Shown here: positions 1 to 8,512 of the stretch, in pieces | How positions within the stretch are numbered: the first letter of the stretch is position 1 | How the letters are laid out: every line of letters begins with the position of its first letter | Origin: Bacillus subtilis | Lineage (GTDB): Bacteria > Bacillota > Bacilli > Bacillales > Bacillaceae_C | DNA: 41,178 bases | Direction: 5' to 3' | Assembly (NCBI RefSeq): GCF_008764245.1 | Contig: NZ_VTQV01000038.1 | Location: 1-41,178, forward strand | Translations under genes and position numbers: made by a program | The notes under the pieces: model-generated | The model's database searches: none | Told to the model about the DNA's origin: nothing | Seen by the model: only the letters and a program-made list of their open reading frames with translations

Positions 1-86
1 GTATTTTAAGCCTTACAAATCAAGGTGTTATTAACTTTTTACTATATAAGTTTTGACAATACGGTATAATCTTTAGGGGGAGTTTA

Positions 87-926
87 ATGAAAAGGAAATA
101 TTCAATTGGTATATTTTTTATTTTAATACTAATCATTGGACTTTTTATTTCACGTCCAAAGTTAATAGATGAAAGAAGTCATGTTGCGGCATCACCCGCT
201 ATTGTTCCGACACTATTTCTCCATGGCTATAAAGGAAGTGAGCGGTCTTTTTCAACAATGTTGGAGAGAATGGACCAACAACAGTGGGGAACAAAAACAC
301 TCGTATGTTTTGTGAATAAAAAGGGACGCGTTTCATTCAAAGGTTCTATCCCTGAGAATGTTGAAAATCCATTTATTCAAGTCATTTTTGAAAATAATCG
401 TGCCAAATTAAGCGATCAAACGAAGTGGCTACAAGAGGTGATGAAGCAACTAAAGGATCGTTATCATATTCAAGAAATCAATCTTGTGGGCCATTCAATG
501 GGTGGGCTTGCTTTGACCAATTATTTGCAAACAACGGTGGATGAAGATCTTTATCCTAAAGCCCTCAAGCTTGTAACAATCGGAAGTCCTTTTGGGGGAA
601 TTGATCGAGAGGATTATTTTAACGTGAATTATGGTGATGCATTGATTGATCTCCATCCCAATTCCGCTGCGCTTCAGCAACTTTTGAAAAATAAAAGCGC
701 CTTTCCCTCTGATGTATCGGTCCTCTCGATTGCAGGTGTTATGAACAATCCATTGGCTGGAGATGGGCTCGTCTCATTGGAGAGTGCGCTGTTCAATCAA
801 TACCTAGTAAATCGTGATCAATATACAGAAAATGTAATTACAGATTTAGCTGCGACCCATTCTGGTTTACACGAGATGGAATCAGTGGATCAACTCATTG
901 CCGAATTTTTATGGGGAAATAAATGA
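87..926 (+). CDS. Exported alpha/beta hydrolase (DUF915 type)
   Basis: A 279-residue protein with one N-terminal hydrophobic segment (about residues 5-22), which should be a signal peptide or membrane anchor, so the enzyme probably works outside the membrane. The rest looks like an alpha/beta hydrolase of the DUF915 group common in Gram-positives. It has an LFLHGY oxyanion-region motif near residue 45, a GHSMGG nucleophile elbow with Ser137, an AGDG acidic segment near residue 225, and a THSGLHE segment near the C terminus that should supply the catalytic His. The start follows an AGGGGGAG ribosome site. Substrate is unknown: lipase, esterase or peptidase activity are all possible. It is a single-gene unit closed by a terminator. 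Family is fairly sure; function is not. Confidence 0.85.
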   Translation: MKRKYSIGIFFILILIIGLFISRPKLIDERSHVAASPAIVPTLFLHGYKGSERSFSTMLERMDQQQWGTKTLVCFVNKKGRVSFKGSIPENVENPFIQVIFENNRAKLSDQTKWLQEVMKQLKDRYHIQEINLVGHSMGGLALTNYLQTTVDEDLYPKALKLVTIGSPFGGIDREDYFNVNYGDALIDLHPNSAALQQLLKNKSAFPSDVSVLSIAGVMNNPLAGDGLVSLESALFNQYLVNRDQYTENVITDLAATHSGLHEMESVDQLIAEFLWGNK

Positions 927-947
927 CAATAATAATTAACATTTAGC

Positions 948-983
948 GATGACCTCGGTTTCTCACCTAGGTCATCCTTTTTT
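948..983 (+). terminator. Rho-independent terminator after the hydrolase
   Basis: GATGACCTCGG pairs with CCTAGGTCATC (one offset) around a short loop and is followed by TTTTTT. It lies 22 bases past the hydrolase stop codon. Confidence 0.8.
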
Positions 984-1114
984 GAATGCAAAACTTTCCT
1001 TCTGTTTTTTGATAATGAAAAATATCTCGATATTGTTAACCTAAAAGCCCCGTAAACATAGGTCCCCATGCCGCCAAGAATTGCAGATCATATTGGAGAC
1101 AGTTTGTATAATTC

Positions 1115-1143
1115 TTGATTTTAAAGTAAAATGTTTATAAAAT
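1115..1143 (+). promoter_or_regulatory. Sigma-A promoter of the LacI-family gene
   Basis: TTGATT (1115-1120), a 17-base spacer, then TAAAAT (1138-1143). It lies about 40 bases upstream of the regulator start. The -10 box sits inside a perfect inverted repeat, which suggests autoregulation. Confidence 0.6.
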
Positions 1144-1161
1144 TTAAGTAAATTTTATAAA
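1134..1161. promoter_or_regulatory. Candidate operator palindrome of the LacI-family regulator
   Basis: A perfect 12-bp inverted repeat, TTTATAAAATTT and AAATTTTATAAA, separated by AAGT, overlapping the -10 box. A similar string (AAGTA..TTTTATAA) recurs over the promoter of the sugar transporter at 2306-2320, so both may be bound by the same repressor. This is inference from position and similarity. Confidence 0.5.
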
Positions 1162-1183
1162 AGAATACGAAAGAGGATATGGG

Positions 1184-2155
1184 GTGAGGGTTTTGGTTGG
1201 TTTAAAAGATATAGCGAAAGCCGCGGGTGTTTCTGTTTCCACTGTCTCTAATGTGATCAATGGACGGAAAAATGTCGGAAAAGAAACGAAAGAGCGGATT
1301 TTACAATTGTGTGAAGAGATGGGTTACCGGCCAAATATTATAGGAAAGAGCCTTAAAACAGGCCAGACAAATACGATTGTATTCATCTTTAGTAATTTTG
1401 AGAGAAGTTTCTATTTAAAAATTATCAACGGGATAAACGATTATTTGGCAGAGAATGGATTTGATTTAATTGTCTGTACGACTAATTCTAGTAAAAACTT
1501 TGTACGCAGTAATTTTACGAGAGGAGCGATTGTTTTAGATAAAAAGATGACGGATGAATTCCTCGTTTCGATTGCCAAGCCAGTCTATCCAATTGTTGTC
1601 ATGGATCGGTTGATTGAAAATGAATATATTAAGAGCGTGGTCACAGAAAACTATAGTATTATGAGTGAGCTGGTTCAGGCACTTGTTGACAAGGGATTTC
1701 GGAATTTTGGTTATATTGGCGGCTATGAAGATTCGCTAGATCACCGAGAACGGTATCAGGCATTTATAGATACATTAACCCACAATAATATCTCCTTCCA
1801 AAGGACAAATTATTATCACGGGGATTTTTCTGAAGAAAGCGGGTATCGCGCCGCCAATATTTTTATATTGAGCAATAGCCTTCCGGAGATTTTAGTTTGT
1901 GCTAATGATAACATGGCGATAGGAGCTTTAAAGGCTTTGCAGGAAAACAAATATGAAGTACCAAAAGATATTTCCGTCACCGGATTCGATGACAGCAGGG
2001 ACGCAGAAAATTTTGGTTTAACAACTGTTACGATTCCTAGATATGAAAGTGGCTATTTAGCAGCAAAAGAGTTGGTCGAAATGATCAATGGAACAAGTAA
2101 TAATGAAAACTTTAAAATCACAGCAAAAATAAATTGGAGAGATTCAGTAAAATAA
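1184..2155 (+). CDS. LacI/GalR-family transcriptional regulator
   Basis: A 323-residue sugar-responsive repressor. Residues 6-55 form the LacI helix-turn-helix and hinge (KDIAKAAGVSVSTVSNVING, then a YRPN segment). The remainder is a periplasmic-binding-protein-like effector domain ending in the usual VTGFDD and TTVTIPRYESG blocks. The start is GTG, preceded by AGAGG at 7 bases. It lies 200 bases upstream of, and on the same strand as, a sugar ABC importer, and an operator-like palindrome covers its own promoter. The likely role is local control of that importer. The sugar effector cannot be read from the sequence. Confidence 0.88.
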   Translation: MRVLVGLKDIAKAAGVSVSTVSNVINGRKNVGKETKERILQLCEEMGYRPNIIGKSLKTGQTNTIVFIFSNFERSFYLKIINGINDYLAENGFDLIVCTTNSSKNFVRSNFTRGAIVLDKKMTDEFLVSIAKPVYPIVVMDRLIENEYIKSVVTENYSIMSELVQALVDKGFRNFGYIGGYEDSLDHRERYQAFIDTLTHNNISFQRTNYYHGDFSEESGYRAANIFILSNSLPEILVCANDNMAIGALKALQENKYEVPKDISVTGFDDSRDAENFGLTTVTIPRYESGYLAAKELVEMINGTSNNENFKITAKINWRDSVK

Positions 2156-2245
2156 ACTTCAAAAGAGTAAAATGATAAAAAGAATAGAACAGCTCCCCAA
2201 GTAAAAAACGTCTGATATGCTTATCATACTTTACCTAAAAATGTA

Positions 2246-2259
2246 ATAAAGCGCTATCC
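2246..2259. promoter_or_regulatory. Possible CcpA catabolite-repression (cre) site
   Basis: ATAAAGCGCTATCC matches 11 of 14 positions of a typical cre (TGAAAGCGCTATCA). It lies just upstream of the transporter promoter, the expected setting for a carbon-catabolite-controlled sugar operon. Mismatches at both ends lower confidence. Confidence 0.4.
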
Positions 2260-2285
2260 CCGCCATTTTTTGAAAAAAGTAATTC

Positions 2286-2314
2286 TTGACAACCTTATCA
2301 AAACTAAGTATTTT
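2286..2314 (+). promoter_or_regulatory. Promoter of the sugar ABC operon
   Basis: A perfect -35 TTGACA (2286-2291), a 17-base spacer and a weak -10 TATTTT (2309-2314). The region overlaps the AAGTA..TTTTATAA string shared with the regulator's operator, consistent with repression at the -10 box. Confidence 0.5.
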
Positions 2315-2357
2315 ATAAGTATAATGTTTTACTAGAAATTAAAAAGGGGTTGAGAAT

Positions 2358-3611
2358 GTGAAGAAAATGAATAAAACGTTTTCCCTTATGATGGTGGTTC
2401 TCCTCATAGCGGCATTCGCATTGGCAGGCTGTGGATCAGCAAAAGATAAAAATAATTCAGGTGGAAAAGGGAAATCATCTGCACCTACACTTACGATTTT
2501 CAACAGTAAGGTAGAAATCGTTGATCAATTGGAAGCGCTGACGGAGGAATACACAGAAGAAACTGGAGTAAAAGTTGAAGTCTGGGGTGCTGCTGGTGAT
2601 AAATACGCTCAACAATTGCAATCAAAGCTTACCAGTAACCAAGGTCCATCCATTTTCAGTGTAAAGGTTTCTGAAGCTGAAAAGTTAAAATCTTATCTTT
2701 ATGATATGAGCAATGAAGATTACGTGAAAAATATTGCGCCCAATATGGAATTGAAAGTGGACGATAAAATCGTAGGTGTTCCTTATGGTGTTGAAGGATA
2801 CGGCCTAATTTATAACAAAAATATGGTGAATCCTAAAGATGTAACAGACTATGACTCTTTTGTTCATACACTAGAAAAGTTTAAATCAGAAGACATCAAT
2901 GGATTGGGGATGTCTGAAGAAGATTACTTCTTAATTGGTCATATTCTCAACACTCCTTTTGCCTTACAAGATGATCCTATCGCTTTTATTGATAAGCTAA
3001 ATAAAGGTGAAGTGAAGATGGCTGATACGAAGGAATTCCAAGACTTCGCAAAGTTCATGGAAGCAATTAAAGCGAATACTAAGAATCCGTTAGAGGTTAC
3101 GTATGATGGCGTCATTGGTGACTTTGCGACTGACAAAACGGCAATGATCCACCAAGGGAACTGGGCGTACGGAATGTTTGAAGACTATGATTTAGATTTT
3201 GAAATGGGTATGATGCCATTCCCACTTGAAGGAAATGATAAATTGGCGGTCGGCGTTGGGAATAACTGGGCGATTAATGGCTCGGCAGATGAAGATGAAA
3301 TCAAAGCAGCAAATGATTTCCTGAATTGGATGTTCACAAGTGAAACAGGACAACGCTATATTGTCGAAGAATTTGGATTTATCCCAGCTATGACAAATAT
3401 TGAAGCAAAGGATCTTGATCCATTATCTCAAATTGTGCTAGAGGCTTCGAATAGTGGCCAAACCATTCCTTGGGCATTTAATTATTTCCCGGCTAACTCA
3501 ATTACAAATGATCTTTCGCCTGCCGCCCAAGAGTTTTTCCTTTCAAAAGATATGACAGGCCAGCAACTTCTTGAAAAACTAGATGCTGCATGGGCAAACA
3601 GTGTAAAGTAA
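2358..3611 (+). CDS. Sugar ABC transporter substrate-binding lipoprotein
   Basis: A 417-residue extracellular solute-binding protein (family 1, MalE-like). It starts with a lipoprotein signal peptide with the lipobox LAGC at residues 22-25, so it should be lipid-anchored at Cys25 on the outer face of the membrane. Motifs such as VPYGVEGYGLIYNK and GNWAYGMF are typical of carbohydrate-binding proteins. The start is GTG with AAGGGG 8 bases upstream. It is first in an operon with two permeases and delivers the sugar to them. The identity of the sugar is unknown; an oligosaccharide is plausible from the family. Confidence 0.9.
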   Translation: MKKMNKTFSLMMVVLLIAAFALAGCGSAKDKNNSGGKGKSSAPTLTIFNSKVEIVDQLEALTEEYTEETGVKVEVWGAAGDKYAQQLQSKLTSNQGPSIFSVKVSEAEKLKSYLYDMSNEDYVKNIAPNMELKVDDKIVGVPYGVEGYGLIYNKNMVNPKDVTDYDSFVHTLEKFKSEDINGLGMSEEDYFLIGHILNTPFALQDDPIAFIDKLNKGEVKMADTKEFQDFAKFMEAIKANTKNPLEVTYDGVIGDFATDKTAMIHQGNWAYGMFEDYDLDFEMGMMPFPLEGNDKLAVGVGNNWAINGSADEDEIKAANDFLNWMFTSETGQRYIVEEFGFIPAMTNIEAKDLDPLSQIVLEASNSGQTIPWAFNYFPANSITNDLSPAAQEFFLSKDMTGQQLLEKLDAAWANSVK

Positions 3612-3635
3612 ATTAGATTAGGTAATTCTTTTTAG

Positions 3636-3684
3636 ACAAAGCCCTTCACAAATGTAATGAATACATTAAGTGATGGGCCTTTGT
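3636..3684 (+). other. Intercistronic hairpin between binding protein and permeases
   Basis: A long interrupted stem: ACAAAG/CTTTGT, CCC/GGG, TCAC/GTGA and AATGTA/TACATT around a small loop. It has no clean U-run. Such hairpins after a binding-protein gene commonly attenuate or protect mRNA, giving more binding protein than permease. A partial terminator role is inferred. Confidence 0.6.
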
Positions 3685-3726
3685 TTTGATCGTTATATTT
3701 ATAAGAACTAGAAAGAAGGGATTGGC

Positions 3727-4602
3727 TTGAGTAAACGAAAGGATAAGCTTTGGTTTGCATTATTTACAGTACCGTTATTGTTTATTTTTACAACGGTTGT
3801 GATTGTTCCATTTATTATCGGAATTTATTACTCATTTTTTGAATGGGATGGTATTCCATCTAATCCCAAAGTATTTGTTGGATTAGATAATTTCATCCAA
3901 TTATTTGGTGATACACGCTTTCTTTCTTCTGCATGGAAGACAATCGAATTTACTGTATTGGCTCTATTCGCTGTCAATATATTAGGTCTAGCCTTCGCAT
4001 TATTGGTTACAACAAAATTACGGACTGCCAAGGCAGCACGGACAATGTTCTTTATGCCAAATCTAATCGGTGGATTAATTCTGGGGTATATTTGGCAATT
4101 TATATTTACAGATGCTTTTAAAACAATCGGTGAATCTACGGGTATGGGAAAGATATTTTTCAATTGGCTGCTTGATTCGAACTATGCCCTTTTTGCACTT
4201 GTCGCCGTCTTCACATGGCAAATGGCAGGATATACGATGATTATTTATCTTGCCGGCATCCAAGGTATTCCCTCTGAACTGCTTGAAGCCGCAAAGGTAG
4301 ACGGAGCCAATGCTTGGCAAAGGATCACGAAGGTCATTTTCCCACTCTTAATGCCTTCCTTTACCATTTGTTTATTCTTAACTCTTGGTAATGCATTTAA
4401 AATTTATGATGTGAATCTTTCGTTAACAAACGGTGGACCGGTGAATGCCACTGAATTATTCGCAATGAATATTTTCAATGAAATCTTTGGCTATAGTCAT
4501 TATGGTTATGGTCAGGCAAAAGCCATTTTGTTCTTTATTGTTGTAGGTGCCATCACGTTGACACAAGTCTACATTACGAAAAAACGTGAGGTGGAAATGT
4601 AA
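3727..4602 (+). CDS. Sugar ABC transporter permease (MalF-type)
   Basis: A 291-residue inner-membrane permease with about six transmembrane helices. The binding-protein-dependent transport EAA loop is near residues 186-205 (ELLEAAKVDGANAWQRITKV), where the ATPase docks. The start is TTG with AAGGG 6 bases upstream. Its stop overlaps the next start by one base (TAATG), so the two permeases are translationally coupled and form the heterodimeric channel. Confidence 0.9.
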   Translation: MSKRKDKLWFALFTVPLLFIFTTVVIVPFIIGIYYSFFEWDGIPSNPKVFVGLDNFIQLFGDTRFLSSAWKTIEFTVLALFAVNILGLAFALLVTTKLRTAKAARTMFFMPNLIGGLILGYIWQFIFTDAFKTIGESTGMGKIFFNWLLDSNYALFALVAVFTWQMAGYTMIIYLAGIQGIPSELLEAAKVDGANAWQRITKVIFPLLMPSFTICLFLTLGNAFKIYDVNLSLTNGGPVNATELFAMNIFNEIFGYSHYGYGQAKAILFFIVVGAITLTQVYITKKREVEM

Positions 4603-5438
4603 TGAATAGAGTAAGTAAAATTATATCAGAAATATTACTTTTCCTTCTGGCACTTGTTTTTTTATCCCCTGTTTACATTATGCTTGTGAACTCATTTAAA
4701 AACCGGGAAGAACTCTATAGTAATGCACTTGCATTGCCTTCGGAATTTAGTTTTCAATATTATAGTACAGCCATGGACAAAATGAACTTTTTACTTGCCT
4801 TTAAAAACTCTCTATTCGTTACAGTCGTTTCTATTATTTTTATTGTTATTTTATCTTCCATGACAGCCTGGATGTTGGTCAGGACAAATAATAAGCTAAG
4901 TAATATTATCTTTATGATCCTTGTAGCAACAATGCTGATCCCTTTCCAAACTTTAATGATGCCGTTAATGCAATTTATGCATGGAATTGGGGAAACGCTT
5001 GGAATTCCCATGCTTAATACGCATGGAGGTTTAATCTATATGAACATTGGTTTCCATGCAGGGATGTCCGTTTTCCTATACCACGGATTTATTAAGTCGA
5101 TTCCGATTTCTTTGGAAGAGGCGGCAACGATTGATGGAGCCTCTAAATTTGGTATCTTTTGGAGAATTATTTTTCCAATGTTAAAACCGATAACCGTTAC
5201 GGTTATGATATTGGGCGTAATCAGCATTTGGAATGATTATTTACTACCTTCCTTGACACTGTCTGATAAAGGCTTGAGAACGATTCCGTTATCAACATTC
5301 TATTTCTTTGGTGAATTTACAATTCAATGGAATCTTGCCATGGCAGGTTTGACAATGACCATTATTCCGATCGTCATTTTCTACGCCTTCTCGCAAAAAT
5401 ATATTATTAAAGGCATTGGTGAAGGAGCAATAAAGTGA
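4602..5438 (+). CDS. Sugar ABC transporter permease (MalG-type)
   Basis: A 278-residue partner permease with about six transmembrane helices and an EAA loop (SLEEAATIDGASKFGIFWRI) near residues 171-190. It is the last gene of the operon and is followed by a terminator. No ATP-binding subunit or glycosidase gene is present. In Firmicutes, importers of this type usually borrow a shared ATPase such as MsmX encoded elsewhere, which is assumed here. Confidence 0.9.
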   Translation: MNRVSKIISEILLFLLALVFLSPVYIMLVNSFKNREELYSNALALPSEFSFQYYSTAMDKMNFLLAFKNSLFVTVVSIIFIVILSSMTAWMLVRTNNKLSNIIFMILVATMLIPFQTLMMPLMQFMHGIGETLGIPMLNTHGGLIYMNIGFHAGMSVFLYHGFIKSIPISLEEAATIDGASKFGIFWRIIFPMLKPITVTVMILGVISIWNDYLLPSLTLSDKGLRTIPLSTFYFFGEFTIQWNLAMAGLTMTIIPIVIFYAFSQKYIIKGIGEGAIK

Positions 5439-5495
5439 GACATTATTTCACAATGCGACGTAGGTATTCGTTCTAATGTTGAATTAGTTTAAATA

Positions 5496-5534
5496 AAAAC
5501 AGTGAGGCTTTATTACTTGCCCCACTGTTTTTTT
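5496..5534 (+). terminator. Terminator of the sugar ABC operon
   Basis: AAAACAGTG-AGGC pairs with GCCC-CACTGTTTT around a ten-base loop and runs into TTTTTTT. It is 57 bases past the last permease. Confidence 0.8.
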
Positions 5535-5565
5535 ATAGGATAGGAGATTTTGGCTAATGTTGGAT

Positions 5566-5685
5566 CTAGCTCCAGCGCCTAGCCCCTCGAGGTCAAATAA
5601 CCCTGAACCTATGAAGGGAAAGATCGCCCTTCATAGGTTCAGGAACATTTGCTTGTCGGGGCTGAGCAAGGCGCTTGCGCTTTTC
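5566..5685. repeat. Bacillaceae-type intergenic hairpin repeat
   Basis: An outer imperfect stem, AGCGCCTAGCCCC (5575-5587) against GGGGCTGAGCAAGGCGCT, encloses an inner perfect 17-bp inverted repeat (5602-5618 with 5627-5643, 8-base loop). The ends, GCTCCAGCGCCTAGCCCC and GGCGCTTGCGCTTTTC, resemble a repeat I recall from many Bacillaceae intergenic regions. It abuts the stop codon of the next minus-strand gene and could end that transcript. Confidence 0.7.
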
Positions 5686-6504
5686 TTATAAACTTGTTAA
5701 CAAGATGGACTTTTGGCGAAAATAAGCCCATTCTTTAAATCCAATATCTTTAAGATGTTGACGAACAGCTTCAAAATCATCACCAACCCTTTCAGGGTCA
5801 TGGGCATCAGAACCAAATGTCACCTTTGCACCATAATGAAGGGCCATTTCTAATATTTCATCGGAAGGATACCAACCACCACAATCTTTCATTTTCCCCG
5901 ATGTATTAATTTCAATTGCTACATTATTTTCAGCAATGACTTTTAGTGCACGCTCAACCGCAGGCGTTTCAATCGCGGAAAATGCAGGATAAAATCCTTT
6001 CATCGCGTCAATGTGGCCAAGAATTTGAAATAGTCCACTCCTTGCCGACTGTTCTATTAAACGATAGTAAGCTTCCTTTGTTTGAACTCTTTCTTGTTCA
6101 GTAAGATGATCCCACCGAGTTTTATCAAAAATCGAAGTTCGGTTAACATGGTGGACAGAGCCAATAATATAATCGAATGGATATTGTTGATATTGGTTAC
6201 GATAAAGATTGATATGATCCGGAAAAAAGTCAGATTCCACTCCCAATAGCACGTCTATTTTCCCTTTGTATTCTTCCCGTAAACGAAGAATTTCACCTAC
6301 ATAATCAGGAAAACTACTTTTCGCCATTGCAATACCTGGATGGAGTTGATCGTGTTCGCTTGTAAAATATGGCGAATGATCGGAAATCCCAATCATATTG
6401 AAGCCACGTTCAATCGCAGCCTCAATGTAATCTCTAATTTCCCCTTTGGCATGTCCACAACGATCATGATGAGTATGAAAATCAAACTTTAAATTAGAAT
6501 TCAT
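5686..6504 (-). CDS. hisJ: Histidinol-phosphatase, PHP type (HisJ)
   Basis: A 272-residue PHP-domain phosphatase. It should hydrolyse L-histidinol phosphate to L-histidinol, the penultimate stage of histidine synthesis, in the cytoplasm. Metal-site motifs are in the expected order: FDFHTHHDRCGHA at the N terminus, then SDHSPYF, GVESDFF, GSVHH, HIDAMKGF, EINTSG and GSDAHDPERVG. Length matches B. subtilis HisJ (268). The chosen ATG at 6504 follows AGGGGTG; an upstream in-frame extension of 19 codons lacks a ribosome site. As in B. subtilis, it is not inside a his operon. Confidence 0.88.
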   Translation of the reverse strand: MNSNLKFDFHTHHDRCGHAKGEIRDYIEAAIERGFNMIGISDHSPYFTSEHDQLHPGIAMAKSSFPDYVGEILRLREEYKGKIDVLLGVESDFFPDHINLYRNQYQQYPFDYIIGSVHHVNRTSIFDKTRWDHLTEQERVQTKEAYYRLIEQSARSGLFQILGHIDAMKGFYPAFSAIETPAVERALKVIAENNVAIEINTSGKMKDCGGWYPSDEILEMALHYGAKVTFGSDAHDPERVGDDFEAVRQHLKDIGFKEWAYFRQKSILLTSL

Positions 6505-6579
6505 CCCTTTCACCCCTTCCTGACCTATTATAACACCGTCGTAACGATTAGCCCGAAACATTTAATACTAAGCGTGAAA

Positions 6580-8370
6580 TTATATTTTCTCCGTGATTTC
6601 TACATCAATCATTTTAAATTCTCCTACATCCACTAATCCACGATTGGAAATCCGTACATCAGGTATGACTGGTAGAGCAATGAGAGAAAAGGTCATAAAT
6701 GGGGCATGAATCGGACATCCTATAGCTTCCCAAGCCATTTCAAGCTGTTTGACCTCTTTCACAACCGTCTCCAATGGTTGATCAGACATAAGTCCAGCTA
6801 TCGGCATACGCACTTTCGCCAATATTTGTCCATTTTCCACGACAATCATCCCACCACCGATTTTGGCTAACTCATTTGCGGCAAAAGCCATGTCTTCTGG
6901 ATTTGTTCCCATCACAAGCAGATTATGGCTATCATGAGCAACCGTTGAGGCAACAGCTCCTTGCTTTAACTTAAATCCGTGCGCAAAACCGAGTGAAATT
7001 TGCCCTGTTTGATGGTGGCGTTCAATACATGCTAGCTGCAGAACGTCCTGCTTAAGATCTGGTTGGATGATACCATCTTTAACCGCTAATGTGGCTGTCA
7101 TTTTCTCAGTACGGGCACTATTCTCAATGACATTGATGACATTTACCTTCGTTTCCTCGGCAGATCCTTTACTCCTTAATTGAAAGTCTGTTGCTGTTAG
7201 TGCCGCTTTTAAATGAATAGAATTCCGAATATGCTCTGGGTAGATGAAGATCGGGAATTCCTTTACCAATTGCTGATCTTGATAGATCACTTCTCCGTCA
7301 GCAATGACTGTGGTTGGTTCCAGCTCTCGAATATCTTCGATTAATAAAATATCCGCCATTTTCCCCGGTGCAATCGAGCCTAGATCGCGATCCATTTTAT
7401 AATAACGAGCAACATTAATCGTTCCCATCTGAATTGCGGTAACGGGATCTACTCCTTCTTCAATTGCGCGCCGAACAACATGGTTAAGATGGCCTTTTTC
7501 AACAAGCGTTTGTGGGTAGACATCGTCTGTTACTAAACTAATATTAGCTGTTTGAACATGATCCTCGGTTACAACCTTGATCACTTCTTTTACATCTTGC
7601 CATGCTGAACCTTCTCGTATCATTAAATGCATTCCAAGCCGTAACTTTTCTAAGCCTTGTTCTTTTGTCACTGTTTCATGACATGAATCCACCCCTGAGC
7701 CAATATAGGCTTGCAACATCCTTGGATCTTCTGCTGGAAAATGCCCGGTCACTGTTTTATTTGCCTTAATGGTTTCTGCAATTTCCCCGTTCATAAGTAA
7801 ATCTCCATAAACAACTCCCGGGAAATTCATAACCTCTCCTAGACCTGCAACATTTTCCCACTGCATCCCCGCTTGAATATCCTCTACACTGAGGGTTGCT
7901 CCTCCATCCTCGAAGTCAGTCGTTGCAGGCACACATGAAGGAAAGGTTGTAAATACTTTCAAAGGAAGCTGCTGTCCTTCTTCGTGCATCAATCGTACGC
8001 CCTCTTGACCAAAGACGTTGGCAATTTCATGCGGATCCATAAAGATAGAAGTCGTTCCTTTGGTAAGTCCTGCCTTCGCAAATTCCGTTACTGAAAGCAT
8101 GGTGCTCTCCACATGCATATGACCATCAATAAATCCCGGAACCAAGTATTTTCCGTTAGCATTAATCACTTGTGTGCTTTCACCAATTGTATGGTCGGCC
8201 TTCCCAACATAGGCAACCCTTCCCTCAACAACTGCAACATCCATATTTTCCAATAGCTCCCCTGTAAAAACATTGACCAATATACCATTGGTGATGACAA
8301 GGTCTGCTTTCTTCTCACCTCTTGCCACTTTTGAGAGTTGCTGACTAACTTCATATAATTTCTTTCGCAT
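6580..8370 (-). CDS. ade: Adenine deaminase
   Basis: A 596-residue metal-dependent amidohydrolase converting adenine to hypoxanthine and ammonia (purine salvage, cytoplasm). The N-terminal composite domain leads into a TIM barrel with the metal motif GHMHVES, followed by DPHEIANVFG, TGHFPAED, SCHET and LVTDDVYP. The C-terminal adenine-deaminase domain (about 420-590) contains AHDSHNLLVMG. The ATG at 8370 is preceded by AAAGGGG at about 8 bases; a 15-codon upstream extension has no ribosome site. It lies behind a purine permease gene but is separated from it by a terminator, so it may be partly independent of the riboswitch. Confidence 0.92.
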   Translation of the reverse strand: MRKKLYEVSQQLSKVARGEKKADLVITNGILVNVFTGELLENMDVAVVEGRVAYVGKADHTIGESTQVINANGKYLVPGFIDGHMHVESTMLSVTEFAKAGLTKGTTSIFMDPHEIANVFGQEGVRLMHEEGQQLPLKVFTTFPSCVPATTDFEDGGATLSVEDIQAGMQWENVAGLGEVMNFPGVVYGDLLMNGEIAETIKANKTVTGHFPAEDPRMLQAYIGSGVDSCHETVTKEQGLEKLRLGMHLMIREGSAWQDVKEVIKVVTEDHVQTANISLVTDDVYPQTLVEKGHLNHVVRRAIEEGVDPVTAIQMGTINVARYYKMDRDLGSIAPGKMADILLIEDIRELEPTTVIADGEVIYQDQQLVKEFPIFIYPEHIRNSIHLKAALTATDFQLRSKGSAEETKVNVINVIENSARTEKMTATLAVKDGIIQPDLKQDVLQLACIERHHQTGQISLGFAHGFKLKQGAVASTVAHDSHNLLVMGTNPEDMAFAANELAKIGGGMIVVENGQILAKVRMPIAGLMSDQPLETVVKEVKQLEMAWEAIGCPIHAPFMTFSLIALPVIPDVRISNRGLVDVGEFKMIDVEITEKI

Positions 8371-8440
8371 GATGAAATCCCCTTTCTTTTTGGCAATCGT
8401 ACAAATCTGCTTCAATTACGGAGGCCAATTCCTTATTTTT

Positions 8441-8484
8441 AAAAAAGAAAAAGCGAGGAATGCTCATTTTCGTGCACTCCCGCT
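8441..8484 (-). terminator. Terminator after the purine permease
   Basis: Read on the minus strand, AGCGGGAGTGCA pairs imperfectly with AGCATTCCTCGCT around a loop and is followed by TTTTTCTTTTTT. It lies between the permease stop and the adenine deaminase start. Confidence 0.7.
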
Positions 8485-8512
8485 AATTGACAATATTGAA
8501 CCTATAACTCTC

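Noticed and set aside
53-70. TTGACA followed by TATAAT upstream of the first gene
   Set aside because: The boxes are only 6 bases apart instead of about 17, and the start would lie inside the ribosome site. TATAAT may be a real -10, but no matching -35 is visible.
3828-4163. 111-codon minus-strand frame inside the sugar permease gene
   Set aside because: Antisense to a conserved permease, no start signals.
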